From JACMRI01 sp043778625 (GTDB lineage: Bacteria > Bacteroidota > Bacteroidia > UBA4408), in contig JAYWFU010000004.1 of the NCBI GenBank assembly GCA_043778625.1, forward strand, positions 1 to 9,888: a stretch of DNA of 9,888 nt, in the 5' to 3' direction. Under the pieces are notes generated by a model. That model made no database searches, was not told the origin of the DNA, and saw only the letters and a list, made by a program, of their open reading frames with translations. The translations under genes were made by a program, and so were the position numbers. This document shows positions 1 through 8,190 of the stretch, one piece after another; position 1 is the stretch's first letter, and every line of letters starts with the position of its first letter.

Positions 1-57
1 AGGGGATATAGAAAAACAGAGAACTTTATTAATATGATTTATTTTCTTACCGCTAAA
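1..57 (-). pseudogene. Possible in-frame remnant of the T9SS linker or C-terminal domain of the neighbouring secreted protein
   Basis: After the TGA stop of the large secreted protein (85-87) the same frame reads RLVWVIKF, then a TAG (58-60), then stays open to the window edge as FSGKKINHINKVLCFSISP. This resembles the usual continuation of the linker in T9SS cargo proteins, which runs roughly L-S-F-x-G-K-x-x-N-x-x-N-K-x-x-W-S/T. The F, GK, N and NK positions fit, while the expected Trp is Cys (TGT in place of TGG). The reading is that about 36 bases carrying two stops now separate PLPINL from its own continuation. The match rests on a remembered family pattern over 19 residues and the sequence is cut off by the window edge, so it remains tentative. 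Confidence 0.4.
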
Positions 58-84
58 CTAAAATTTGATTACCCACACCAAACG

Positions 85-3000
85 TCATAGACCCAAATTA
101 ATAGGTAAAGGAAACGATCTTGTTGCTATTGCAAAAGGAGAAAATACAGTAATATTATTACGGTATTGTTGATACGGCGCACCTCCTGTGGCAGGACTTA
201 TGTTAGCCGAAAGATCCCAAGTTGGGCCGTAATGGGAGATATAACAATCCGTATTATTAAATCCTGCAAGCTCGTTACTGGTATTCCATTGCAAAGTCAT
301 ATTTACGTTTGATCCTCCCACGGTAGATTCAGTAATTTCCCAAGTCCTATTTACACATAATGTTTTAATTGCGCCTGAAGTACCATTTTGATATACGTTT
401 GGAAATACTCTAAAGTTAAAATTATCAACCGTACCCGCATTCGAAAAATTTAAAACAGGAGTATACTCACTTGTACTCACCCCAATAGGTATATCTTTGG
501 CAGTAGTACCTAAGTTTAAAAAACGAACATAGCCAGCTGATAGTCCTGTTGAATTAGTACCATTAGTTACAATATAGCGCGATGAATTAAAACCCGTAAT
601 AGGCAGTGTGCCAGTAATAGCTATACGATTAGTACCTAATATTAATTTGCCTGATATAAATGACAGCGTGGCTCCAATATTTATTAATTGTGTAGTGGTA
701 GCAATAGTTACATCGCCCAGCGTATTATTTATAGCCAAATTATTTAATGAAAGCGTAGCGCTTGCGCCTAACATTTGTTGCGCTGCACTACCGTTAAATG
801 TAAATGTGTTAGTACCCGAGGAGTATATACCATCATTAGTAAAATTACCCCCTATGGTTAAGTTTTGATTTTGCGAAAGTAACGAACAGCTACCTTTAAT
901 CCACACATCTTTGGTTACGGTTAAGGCAGTTACTTGCAACGCCTTAGGCATGTTGGCCGCTGTGTTAGCACTACTGTTATCTACTACCAAATTAGCAATG
1001 CTATTGTCAGTATTAATTCTCATTTGTTGTGATGCAATGGTAGTAGCATCACCTATTTGTAACGTACCGCCACTGAACACATAAGGGTTACAATTTAAAT
1101 TACAGTAGCCAGCATTGGTTAACCCAGAACCTGATCCTGAATTACGTATAATAATTTTACCTCCCGTCATGTTAAATGAAGAGCCAGGGGCATCAATCAT
1201 AAACGGATAGGCTGCCACTGTACCTGATGCAGGAGTGGCATCGTTAGAGCCTAGGGTGTTTAGTGTTAGCGTACCACCACTCATATTAAATTTTGTTATA
1301 GCCACATAGCTTGGTCGGGTTAATCTACCCGCTACTACCATATCGCCATTAGTTATAGTTAATTTAGCACCATTTGATATTAAATTTTCATTGACACCAT
1401 TGCCAATGGTGAATCTACCGTTGGTTAACGTTAAGTCTCCCCTAAAAGTTAGGGTAGAGAACGATATCATGGTTGAGTTCGGACTATTCATCCATATTCC
1501 GCAGGTGGTGGGTATAGTTACTGGGGTTGAAAATATATTTAAAGTAATAGCATTGGATGGTATACTAAATTTGAACGTACCATTATTCATAGTTAAAAAA
1601 TTTGTTGGAGCAGCAAAATTTGTTGATGTTACTTCTAACGTATTATTAATTGAGCTGCCTAAATTCATTAAAAAGTTATTGTACTGGTTAGTTGCGCCCG
1701 CTCCACTAATTGTTTGGTTGGCAGGTTTAGTAAACTCTATATTGGCTAAACTTGTTGCATTTGGCCTAAAATTAATTGTACCGTTATTGGTAATGTTTCC
1801 AGTTGAAGTAATGGTATGTGTGGCCGCAAACGCTGGGTTTGCGGTAAAAGTACCGACGTTAGTTACGGTTAAATCGCCAATTAAGGTAAATGCTCTGTTG
1901 GTGGCATCGTTCCCTAATAATAATGTACCGCTAATGCCATTACCAACTTGTAAGTTAGTACAACCATAATTACCATCAATAGTTACGACATGGGTGTTGT
2001 TAATAATTACGTTGTCGCCTAGAGATGGCACTGCTAAAGCACTCCATGTAGTTGGGTCGCTCCACACACCAGTTTTTATTGATATAAATGTGCCTGCGGG
2101 CAATGTAGCTTGTGTGCCTTGCGCTGGGCTGCTTAGGCAACCCTCAGTTACAGCATATACCTTCCAATAATAAATATTCCCAAATAAATTGTTTGCTGTA
2201 TATGATATTGAATTAGCAGGTAATTGTGCTGCAAAAGTAAAATTAACGTTATCAGTTGAACTATACACCACGTAGGCAAGTTCATTAGTTGCCCAGTCTA
2301 TCCAATTTAATGTCATAGTTGTGTTACCCACAGCACTAAATATTATTGGCAAAATTGGGTTAGCAGGTGCTACAGGTGTAAATGTTATTTTACTATTAGA
2401 CTCAGGCATTGCATTACGCAAACCAGGATTTACATTATTAAATGTACCCGAATTATTGGCTTGCTGTACTAACATTTCGGCAGCAGTGGGTGGGTTAGTA
2501 AATATACGCCCGTTTATACCACACGAGTAGGGAGTAGGTATACCAGTTGTTGGTAGCATATTGCCGTACACAATATCTATAATTCCGGTACTCTCGTATA
2601 ATTTTATTTGAAAACTATAATTAAACACAGGGTTTGCAAAGTCGTCCATGCCAATGTATTCTACTGTAAGCACACGGTTAGGAGCCGTACCTGTGGTTAT
2701 GTATTTTATTGAATTACCTAATGCACTAGCACCTCCGGCTCCAGTCCACAAATCACAATACATAGCGGCTACTGCCCAGTAAGTACCGTCATAAGAATTT
2801 GGAGGAACACCTGTTCCGCAGGGTACGTTATACAATGTTTGACCTTGCTCTCGGTACGAAAATGGTGCTGGTCCGGGTACAGCAGTACATGCGGCAGCAC
2901 CTACCGCTGGGTTTACAACACCTCCAACGTTTCCATCATAAATGGTATTTGAAAAATCAATAAAACCGTTTGTAGAAACATTAACAGTAGTGTAGCGTTG

Positions 3001-3225
3001 CCCCAAATACCAAAAATCGAAACCAATGGGTATTGCATCGCTTCGGTTATCATCGTTTTGGTTACCCGTTTGGTTACGCCAAAAAGGAATTGGAGTTGCT
3101 GTGCTAGCAAACGAAGTATAGGTTATACCTGTGTTACGAGCAACAGAGTAATTAGCACAGCTTTGTGCGTTAGCGTCATTATTAATTAATAATGATGTTA
3201 GAATTAGGAGTAGTAGTTTTTTCAT
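85..3225 (-). CDS. Large secreted beta-repeat protein (FN3 and G8-like domains), apparently lacking its T9SS sorting domain
   Basis: The 1046-residue product starts with a signal peptide (MKK, Leu-rich core, probable cleavage after ANA at residue 20), so it is exported across the inner membrane. Residues about 22-285 form a beta-rich domain with an IGFDFWYLG...VSTNGFIDF stretch (67-92), a pattern common in Bacteroidota surface proteins. Residues about 288-376 resemble a fibronectin type III domain (TLNWIDW, YYWKVYAVT). Residues about 380-470 look like a G8-type domain (GVWSDPTTWSALAVPSLGDNVII). A long Asn/Thr/Gly-rich part follows, with recurring strands such as MSGGTLTL (648), MTGGKIII (686) and FSGGTLQI (717), suggesting a beta-helix. 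The C-terminus ends PLPINLGL. In this kind of protein PLPINL normally begins the linker to the T9SS sorting domain, which is absent here, so the gene may be broken. A role in adhesion or matrix is a guess; no catalytic motif was recognised. The ATG at 3225 is chosen because the signal peptide begins there. Confidence 0.85.
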   Translation of the reverse strand: MKKLLLLILTSLLINNDANAQSCANYSVARNTGITYTSFASTATPIPFWRNQTGNQNDDNRSDAIPIGFDFWYLGQRYTTVNVSTNGFIDFSNTIYDGNVGGVVNPAVGAAACTAVPGPAPFSYREQGQTLYNVPCGTGVPPNSYDGTYWAVAAMYCDLWTGAGGASALGNSIKYITTGTAPNRVLTVEYIGMDDFANPVFNYSFQIKLYESTGIIDIVYGNMLPTTGIPTPYSCGINGRIFTNPPTAAEMLVQQANNSGTFNNVNPGLRNAMPESNSKITFTPVAPANPILPIIFSAVGNTTMTLNWIDWATNELAYVVYSSTDNVNFTFAAQLPANSISYTANNLFGNIYYWKVYAVTEGCLSSPAQGTQATLPAGTFISIKTGVWSDPTTWSALAVPSLGDNVIINNTHVVTIDGNYGCTNLQVGNGISGTLLLGNDATNRAFTLIGDLTVTNVGTFTANPAFAATHTITSTGNITNNGTINFRPNATSLANIEFTKPANQTISGAGATNQYNNFLMNLGSSINNTLEVTSTNFAAPTNFLTMNNGTFKFSIPSNAITLNIFSTPVTIPTTCGIWMNSPNSTMISFSTLTFRGDLTLTNGRFTIGNGVNENLISNGAKLTITNGDMVVAGRLTRPSYVAITKFNMSGGTLTLNTLGSNDATPASGTVAAYPFMIDAPGSSFNMTGGKIIIRNSGSGSGLTNAGYCNLNCNPYVFSGGTLQIGDATTIASQQMRINTDNSIANLVVDNSSANTAANMPKALQVTALTVTKDVWIKGSCSLLSQNQNLTIGGNFTNDGIYSSGTNTFTFNGSAAQQMLGASATLSLNNLAINNTLGDVTIATTTQLINIGATLSFISGKLILGTNRIAITGTLPITGFNSSRYIVTNGTNSTGLSAGYVRFLNLGTTAKDIPIGVSTSEYTPVLNFSNAGTVDNFNFRVFPNVYQNGTSGAIKTLCVNRTWEITESTVGGSNVNMTLQWNTSNELAGFNNTDCYISHYGPTWDLSANISPATGGAPYQQYRNNITVFSPFAIATRSFPLPINLGL

Positions 3226-3286
3226 TTCAAGACTAGTTTTTAAATATTATTAAGCTAACATACAAAATTTTAATTGTAAGCACAAC

Positions 3287-4387
3287 TTATTTTAAGCTAA
3301 ATGTATTTAATGCTCTATTAAAGCAAGTTTTAAAGTCGTATTGGTTGGCCGCTTGTAATGCGTTGTGAGCTAACGAGGTGTAATTTGTTTCCGCAGTACT
3401 TATAGCGTTAATAATTGTGGTAGTATTAAATTCATTTAACAGTATCCCTGCGCTATTTTGTGCTATTGGTGCAAAGCCCACAATGTTTTGCCCTATGGTA
3501 GGCACACCTGCAGCCATGTAATTAAATTGTTTGCCACTAGGCGACGATATACAGTTGTAATCAGTAGTTTTTATTTTTGTAAAATCAAACATTACAAAAC
3601 CGATATAATACTTTTTCATTTCGTTTAATAATTCGTCTTGCGACACATAATTATAATTAATAAACAATCTGTTGATAGTTATAAGCTGTTGGTATTTAGT
3701 GCGCAAAATAGTATCGTAACTCTCGTTTTTAATGCCACGTAAAGTAAGTGTATATTCGCTGGGGAGTAATAACAGTGCGTCTATTAACGGTTCTATACCG
3801 TAAAAGTTAGCAATATTACCCCAATATATTAATTGCTTGGTACGACTATTAATTTCGTGCGCCGTAACCTTAAAATTTAGAGGTAATGTAGGTGCATTTT
3901 GTACATATAGTGGTATGGGTTTGTGCGTAAAGTCATCAAACAAAAAGTTGTAACGCTCAGCGGATTGTATGATGCAGTAATTAATACCGAGTGCTAGACA
4001 TTTATCAAAAAAAACATCTTTTTTTATTTCTAACGAAAAAAACAGGGCGTGCTTAAAAAACCTACGAGCCCCTGCATAGCCAATGTTATCAACCCCTATA
4101 ACGGTAGTGTACTTATTATTGCGTTTAACAAACAGTAATGTGCATAATATCCAATACTTTAACGTTTCGTATAGTTTTAATTTACCTAATAGTTTATAGC
4201 ACCAAAACGGAATGTTTATTTGTGTGTGCGTCGCATTAATAGCGCTTACATTAAATGCACTGCGTCCAAACGATAGCAGCTCTACTTTATAATTTTGCTC
4301 ATTAAGTACACTAATGCTGTTAAGCATACTGGGCGAATAATTAATCCATTCGTCAGGAAACACTATTAAAGCAAGTTTTTGAGGCAT
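3287..4387 (-). CDS. GT-B fold glycosyltransferase (glycosyltransferase family 4-like)
   Basis: The 366-residue protein is a probable cytoplasmic or membrane-associated sugar transferase acting on a surface glycan, lipid or protein; donor and acceptor cannot be read from the sequence. The N-terminal half has a Rossmann-like start (KLALIVFPDEW, 4-14) and a segment TVIGVDNIGYAG (95-106). The C-terminal half begins with IYWGNIANFYGIEPLIDAL (187-205), the position where GT4 enzymes have their first strand and helix of the nucleotide-sugar domain. It then has SPSGKQFNYMAAGVPTIG (282-299), which matches the family signature S-P-x-K-x-x-E-Y-M-A-A-G-x-P. The acidic residue usual before YMAAG is Asn289 here, a change that may matter for donor binding. 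No signal peptide is seen; hydrophobic residues at 61-87 could be a membrane-associating patch. It lies 61 bp upstream of the secreted repeat protein in the same direction and may share its transcript. Its start is divergent from tamL. The length is typical of the family. Confidence 0.8.
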   Translation of the reverse strand: MPQKLALIVFPDEWINYSPSMLNSISVLNEQNYKVELLSFGRSAFNVSAINATHTQINIPFWCYKLLGKLKLYETLKYWILCTLLFVKRNNKYTTVIGVDNIGYAGARRFFKHALFFSLEIKKDVFFDKCLALGINYCIIQSAERYNFLFDDFTHKPIPLYVQNAPTLPLNFKVTAHEINSRTKQLIYWGNIANFYGIEPLIDALLLLPSEYTLTLRGIKNESYDTILRTKYQQLITINRLFINYNYVSQDELLNEMKKYYIGFVMFDFTKIKTTDYNCISSPSGKQFNYMAAGVPTIGQNIVGFAPIAQNSAGILLNEFNTTTIINAISTAETNYTSLAHNALQAANQYDFKTCFNRALNTFSLK

Positions 4388-4424
4388 AGTAAACAGGAGT
4401 AAAAAGGGTTGTTTTTTTAACAGC

Positions 4425-4453
4425 TTGAAAATAGTTTCTTTTTAATACTTTTG
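4425..4453 (+). promoter_or_regulatory. Bacteroidota-type promoter for the tamL-rsmB pair
   Basis: TACTTTTG at 4446-4453 fits the -7 consensus TAnnTTTG at every fixed position. CTTG ending at 4427 fits the -33 element, with 18 bases between the two boxes, slightly under the usual 19-21. Transcription would begin near 4460, giving a leader of roughly 28 bases before the ATG at 4488. It lies in the 100-bp gap between divergent genes. No comparably good box was found for the leftward glycosyltransferase gene. The assignment rests on consensus matching only. Confidence 0.55.
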
Positions 4454-4487
4454 AGCAAATAACACTAAAAATAGTTACGATACCTAA

Positions 4488-6914
4488 ATGAGCACTAGCA
4501 CCATTACATTAATTACTAGCAAAATGGCTAAATACAGTGCCTTGTTATTAGTAGTTATGGTGGGGTGTAACCCCGCTCGTAATGTGCCTGAAGGACAACA
4601 TTTGTTAAATTCTATTACTATAAAATCCGACAATTTACTCGAAAATTATTTAAAATTAGATAAAGAGGAACTGTTAAAAATAGCCAAGCAAAAACCTAAC
4701 AGAACGCTTGGCGTGCAAGCTGGCCCACGATTTTACTTGTATGCTTATAATTTTGGTATGGCTAGGCGAAGTAAAAAATGGAATAATTTTTTTAGTAACA
4801 AAGTAGGCGAACCCCCAGTAATACTGGATTCGGTACTTACCAAGCGTACAAGCAAGCAAATGAGTAATTACTTGCGCAACAAAGGTTATTTTTTGTGTAC
4901 TGTAGCCGACACGGTATACTATAGGGGCAAAAAAGCAAATGTTATGTATAAAGTTAGCGAAGGTAAGCCCTATACTATTAATAGCTATACCTATGCCATG
5001 GGCGATAGTGTTATTGACCAATTAGTAAATAACAATAGCACAACGGCTTACGTAACCAAGGGTGTTAATTATGATGTTAGCGAACTTGAACACGAGCGCG
5101 ACCGTGTAACTAAACTATTAAAAAACAATGGGTTTTATTTTTTTGACAAAGAGTTTATTCAATTTGAGGTAGATAGTAGTAGTAACGCCATGAAAGTAGA
5201 TGTAACTATGAAATTAAATAACCTTATAGTAAATGATTATGACACGTTAAGCAAAAACAAAAAGCCATTTTATTTGCGCCAATACTTACTCAATAACATT
5301 TATGTTGATTTAGATTACAACCCCCTAAACGCCATACAAACAAAGGGAGATACTGAATTAGTGCGTGGTTATCAGTTTGTGTATAACAAGCAATTTTTGT
5401 TTACCCGACAAATAATTAGGCGCAGTTTGTTTTTTGAACAAGGGCGTTATTATAGTATGCAAGATGTTGAAAACACCTACAAATCATTTGCCGATTTACG
5501 TACCTTTAAATTTATTAATATTCAGTTTAAGCAAAACAATTCTGATACTGCATTTAATTATTTAGATGTACACGTGCAGCTATCTCCCGCCAAATTTCAG
5601 GTAAACGACGTGTCGGTAGATGGTACTAACACGGGTATTGGCAATTTAGGGATAAGTGGCACAGTGCGTTTGCAAAATAAAAACGTACTGATGGGCGCCG
5701 AAACCTACGAGCTAAAGCTACGTGGCGGTATCGAAAACCAGCAGCTACTAATTGATAGTTCACAAACACAACAAATTAATAAATTTAATACTATACTCAT
5801 ATCGCCCGAGTTAAATGTTACTGTGCCTAAGCATTTCTTTTTTACCAAGTTAAATAAACTCCCTGCTATATACAAGCCACGTACCGAAATGGGCGCAGCC
5901 TTTAAGTATCAAAACCGCCCCGATTATCAAAGCACCACATTTAACACCACATTTGCAGGCGTATATAAGTTTAAGCCACGTTGGATATTATTTTTTCCGC
6001 AGTACGATGTAAGTTATGCTCGTTACAAATTAAGTAATACGTTAATTACTCGTCTCGAAAAAAACGAACGTTTGCAACAAACGTTTAGTAATATTTTTAT
6101 TACTTCGTTTAGGGCAGCAATCGAAAAGTCAAGTCAGGATATAAACATTCGTGGCAATTATCATTATTTTAAAGCAGGCATTGAGGTTGCTGGTACGCTT
6201 ACTTATTTATTTAATAAATACGTGCAACATAGCGTAGATACTAATGAAAATGGGCAGTACATATTTTTTACCAATAAATTAACCAATAGCGGCGATGCGT
6301 ATGCTAACTTTACCAAAGTAGATTTGGAGTACCGTTACTTTCATCCCGTAGGGCGCAAAAGTGCTTTTGTGTACAGGTTGCTAGGAGGTGTTGCTATGCC
6401 GTACTTAAATAGTGGCAAAGTAGTACCTTATACCAAAACTTATTTTATTGGCGGCAGTAATGATGTTAGGGCTTGGGACGCACGTAGCATAGGCCCTGGC
6501 GGGTTTGGAACAACCAACAGTAGCAACTTAAATCGTATTGGCGATTTAAAACTGGAGGCCAATACTGAGGTGCGTTTTCCGTTATACAAATTTATTAAAG
6601 GAGCTTATTTTGTTGATGCAGGTAATATTTGGCTATTGTACCCCGACGCTAAGCGTATTAATGGAAATTTTGAAACTAAAAACATCCTCCCCAACATAGC
6701 CTTAGGCACAGGGTTAGGGCTTAGGTTAGATTTTACGTACGTAATTATTAGGTTAGATTTTGCCACCCGCATCATTGATCCCGAAGCCCCTAGCGGTAAT
6801 ACTTGGGTGGTGCCACACCTGTACAGTCGTAGTTGGAATAGTAATTATTACGCCACTAAAAACACAAACTACCAACACGTTAATTTAAACTTTGGTATAG
6901 GCTATCCTTTTTAA
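4488..6914 (+). CDS. tamL: TamL-like outer-membrane lipoprotein of the Omp85 (BamA/TamA) family
   Basis: The 808-residue protein has the layout of TamL, the Bacteroidota counterpart of TamA: a lipoprotein signal peptide, periplasmic POTRA domains and a C-terminal 16-strand-type barrel in the outer membrane that helps insert or assemble outer-membrane proteins. The signal is ALLLVVMVGC with the lipidated Cys at residue 27. POTRA-like segments are visible at about 160-242 and 295-367 (the latter with YSMQDVENTYKSFADLRTFKF), with another likely at 40-158. The barrel starts near 375. The loop-6 signature is GGSNDVRAWDARSIGPG (655-671), carrying VRAW in place of the VRGF/Y of BamA; from memory RAW is usual in this subfamily. 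The chain ends in Phe (FGIGYPF), as Omp85 barrels do. Residue Met13 (4524) is an alternative start that would give a more standard short lipoprotein signal. No tamB-like gene follows; rsmB does, after 20 bp. Confidence 0.88.
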   Translation: MSTSTITLITSKMAKYSALLLVVMVGCNPARNVPEGQHLLNSITIKSDNLLENYLKLDKEELLKIAKQKPNRTLGVQAGPRFYLYAYNFGMARRSKKWNNFFSNKVGEPPVILDSVLTKRTSKQMSNYLRNKGYFLCTVADTVYYRGKKANVMYKVSEGKPYTINSYTYAMGDSVIDQLVNNNSTTAYVTKGVNYDVSELEHERDRVTKLLKNNGFYFFDKEFIQFEVDSSSNAMKVDVTMKLNNLIVNDYDTLSKNKKPFYLRQYLLNNIYVDLDYNPLNAIQTKGDTELVRGYQFVYNKQFLFTRQIIRRSLFFEQGRYYSMQDVENTYKSFADLRTFKFINIQFKQNNSDTAFNYLDVHVQLSPAKFQVNDVSVDGTNTGIGNLGISGTVRLQNKNVLMGAETYELKLRGGIENQQLLIDSSQTQQINKFNTILISPELNVTVPKHFFFTKLNKLPAIYKPRTEMGAAFKYQNRPDYQSTTFNTTFAGVYKFKPRWILFFPQYDVSYARYKLSNTLITRLEKNERLQQTFSNIFITSFRAAIEKSSQDINIRGNYHYFKAGIEVAGTLTYLFNKYVQHSVDTNENGQYIFFTNKLTNSGDAYANFTKVDLEYRYFHPVGRKSAFVYRLLGGVAMPYLNSGKVVPYTKTYFIGGSNDVRAWDARSIGPGGFGTTNSSNLNRIGDLKLEANTEVRFPLYKFIKGAYFVDAGNIWLLYPDAKRINGNFETKNILPNIALGTGLGLRLDFTYVIIRLDFATRIIDPEAPSGNTWVVPHLYSRSWNSNYYATKNTNYQHVNLNFGIGYPF

Positions 6915-6934
6915 AAAACAACAATGTATAAAAT

Positions 6935-8161
6935 ATGACTTCAGCCCCAGTTACCCCCAAACTACATCGTGTGCTTATTAATGCTGTTGCACAAAACATA
7001 ACATCAATACTTAACGAAAAACAAAAAGCCGACAAAGTATTAGAGCGTTGTTTTAAAGCCAACAAACAATGGGGAAAACGTGATAGAAGCTTTATAGCCA
7101 ACACCACTTACGAAATTGTGCGCTGGTACCGCAATTATTGTTTTGCGTTAAATATGGAGTACTTAAAGCCACTAACACCCAAAGATTGTTTGGCACTTAT
7201 TGATTTGCATTTGATACTTACTAACCAGTTAGATGCCAATAAAATATTTACTGACAAGGAGTACAAGCAAGTACAACAACGCTTTGCGCAAGCGGCTGAT
7301 AACATTGCTTTGCAACAGTCGTACCCTGATTGGATAGCCACTAGTGGCATTGCCACAGAGGAGCTAATAGCATTAAATATTCCTGCATCGTTAGTAGTGC
7401 GTGTTAATACATTAACAACAACTAACGCAAAAGCTGAAGAGCAATTTGTCGCTGAAAATATTAGGTTTGAAAAAATAACTAACCCTAATTTTTCACCATT
7501 AAAAAATGGATATATACTCCCTAACCGTCCTAATATATTTGGCACACAGTTGTTTAAGCAGGGTGGGGTAGAGGTGCAAGATGCTGGTTCACAAATGATA
7601 GCGCACTACCTTGATGTGCAAGAGGGTATGCGTGTAATTGATGCGTGCGCAGGCGCAGGAGGCAAAACATTGTACCTAGCCGCATTAATGCACAATAAAG
7701 GCAAAATAATAAGCCTTGATACTGAAGCGCATAAACTAGAAGAATTACAAAAACGTGCCAAGCGTAATGGTGTTACTATAGTAGAAACACGCCCAATAGA
7801 ATCGTCAAAAAGTATTAAGAGATTGCACAATACTGCGGATAGATTGTTACTTGATGTACCGTGCAGTGGGCTGGGAGTATTGCGCCGTAACCCTGATGCT
7901 AAATGGAAACTTACTCCTGGATTTGTTACTGAAGTATGTGCCATACAACAACATATATTAAGTAATTATACCACCATGCTAAAAGTAGGGGGTGTTGCTG
8001 TGTATGCCACGTGTAGCTTGCTATCACAAGAAAACGAATTGCAAGTACAGCAGTTTTTAAGTGCGAATACCAATTACGAATTATTGCGCGAACAATACAT
8101 ACTACCAAGTATGGGTTTTGACGGATTTTATATGGCAGCTATTAAAAAGCTAAGCGAGTAA
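6935..8161 (+). CDS. rsmB: RsmB-family 16S rRNA (cytosine-C5) methyltransferase
   Basis: The 408-residue enzyme belongs to the NOL1/NOP2/Sun family and should transfer a methyl group from S-adenosylmethionine to C5 of a cytosine in 16S rRNA (position 967 for E. coli RsmB). The N-terminal 130 residues are helical and NusB-like (KADKVLERCFKANKQWGKRDR), which favours RsmB; RsmF has an extra C-terminal domain that is absent here. The catalytic domain shows motif I DACAGAGGKT (236-245, SAM binding), an acidic residue at Asp262 after strand 2, motif IV DVPCSGLGVLRRNPD (307-321, Cys310 for product release) and motif VI ATCS (358-361, Cys360 as the attacking nucleophile). All key residues are present, so the enzyme should be active. 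Length is close to E. coli RsmB (429). The start lies 20 bp after tamL with no evident separate promoter, suggesting co-transcription. The target base is inferred from the family, and RsmB is assigned with moderate certainty within it. Confidence 0.88.
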   Translation: MTSAPVTPKLHRVLINAVAQNITSILNEKQKADKVLERCFKANKQWGKRDRSFIANTTYEIVRWYRNYCFALNMEYLKPLTPKDCLALIDLHLILTNQLDANKIFTDKEYKQVQQRFAQAADNIALQQSYPDWIATSGIATEELIALNIPASLVVRVNTLTTTNAKAEEQFVAENIRFEKITNPNFSPLKNGYILPNRPNIFGTQLFKQGGVEVQDAGSQMIAHYLDVQEGMRVIDACAGAGGKTLYLAALMHNKGKIISLDTEAHKLEELQKRAKRNGVTIVETRPIESSKSIKRLHNTADRLLLDVPCSGLGVLRRNPDAKWKLTPGFVTEVCAIQQHILSNYTTMLKVGGVAVYATCSLLSQENELQVQQFLSANTNYELLREQYILPSMGFDGFYMAAIKKLSE

Positions 8162-8162
8162 A

Positions 8163-8190
8163 CAATAGTATATAGTATAACTACTGTTTT
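8163..8190. terminator. Imperfect hairpin at the convergent rsmB/cotH-like junction
   Basis: CAATAGTATA and TATAACTACTG can pair around a three-base loop TAG, with one A-C mismatch and one bulged A, and TTTT follows on the plus strand (8187-8190). The element begins just after the rsmB stop and covers the stop codon of the leftward CotH-family gene. It could act as a weak terminator for rsmB and perhaps for both directions, although the stem is AU-rich and the T tract is short. Confidence 0.35.

Noticed and set aside
608..868. Other open plus-strand frames opposite the secreted protein (also near 2321-2530 and 2998-3189)
   Set aside because: They have no recognisable domain and no promoter or ribosome-binding context, and they lie entirely inside a well-supported gene.
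1391..1969. 192-codon plus-strand ORF opposite the large secreted protein
   Set aside because: It is Val/Leu/Pro-rich in the manner of an antisense reading of an Asn/Thr-rich gene. The minus-strand frame has a signal peptide and recognisable domains over the same bases.
3226..3286. Possible promoter for the large secreted protein (AAATTTTG on the minus strand)
   Set aside because: It resembles TAnnTTTG with one mismatch, but the nearest TTG lies only 12 bases upstream, too close for a -33 element.
7135..7944. Minus-strand open frames within rsmB (112 and 136 codons) and within tamL (4674-5021)
   Set aside because: They are shadows of genes whose catalytic or structural motifs are clear on the plus strand.
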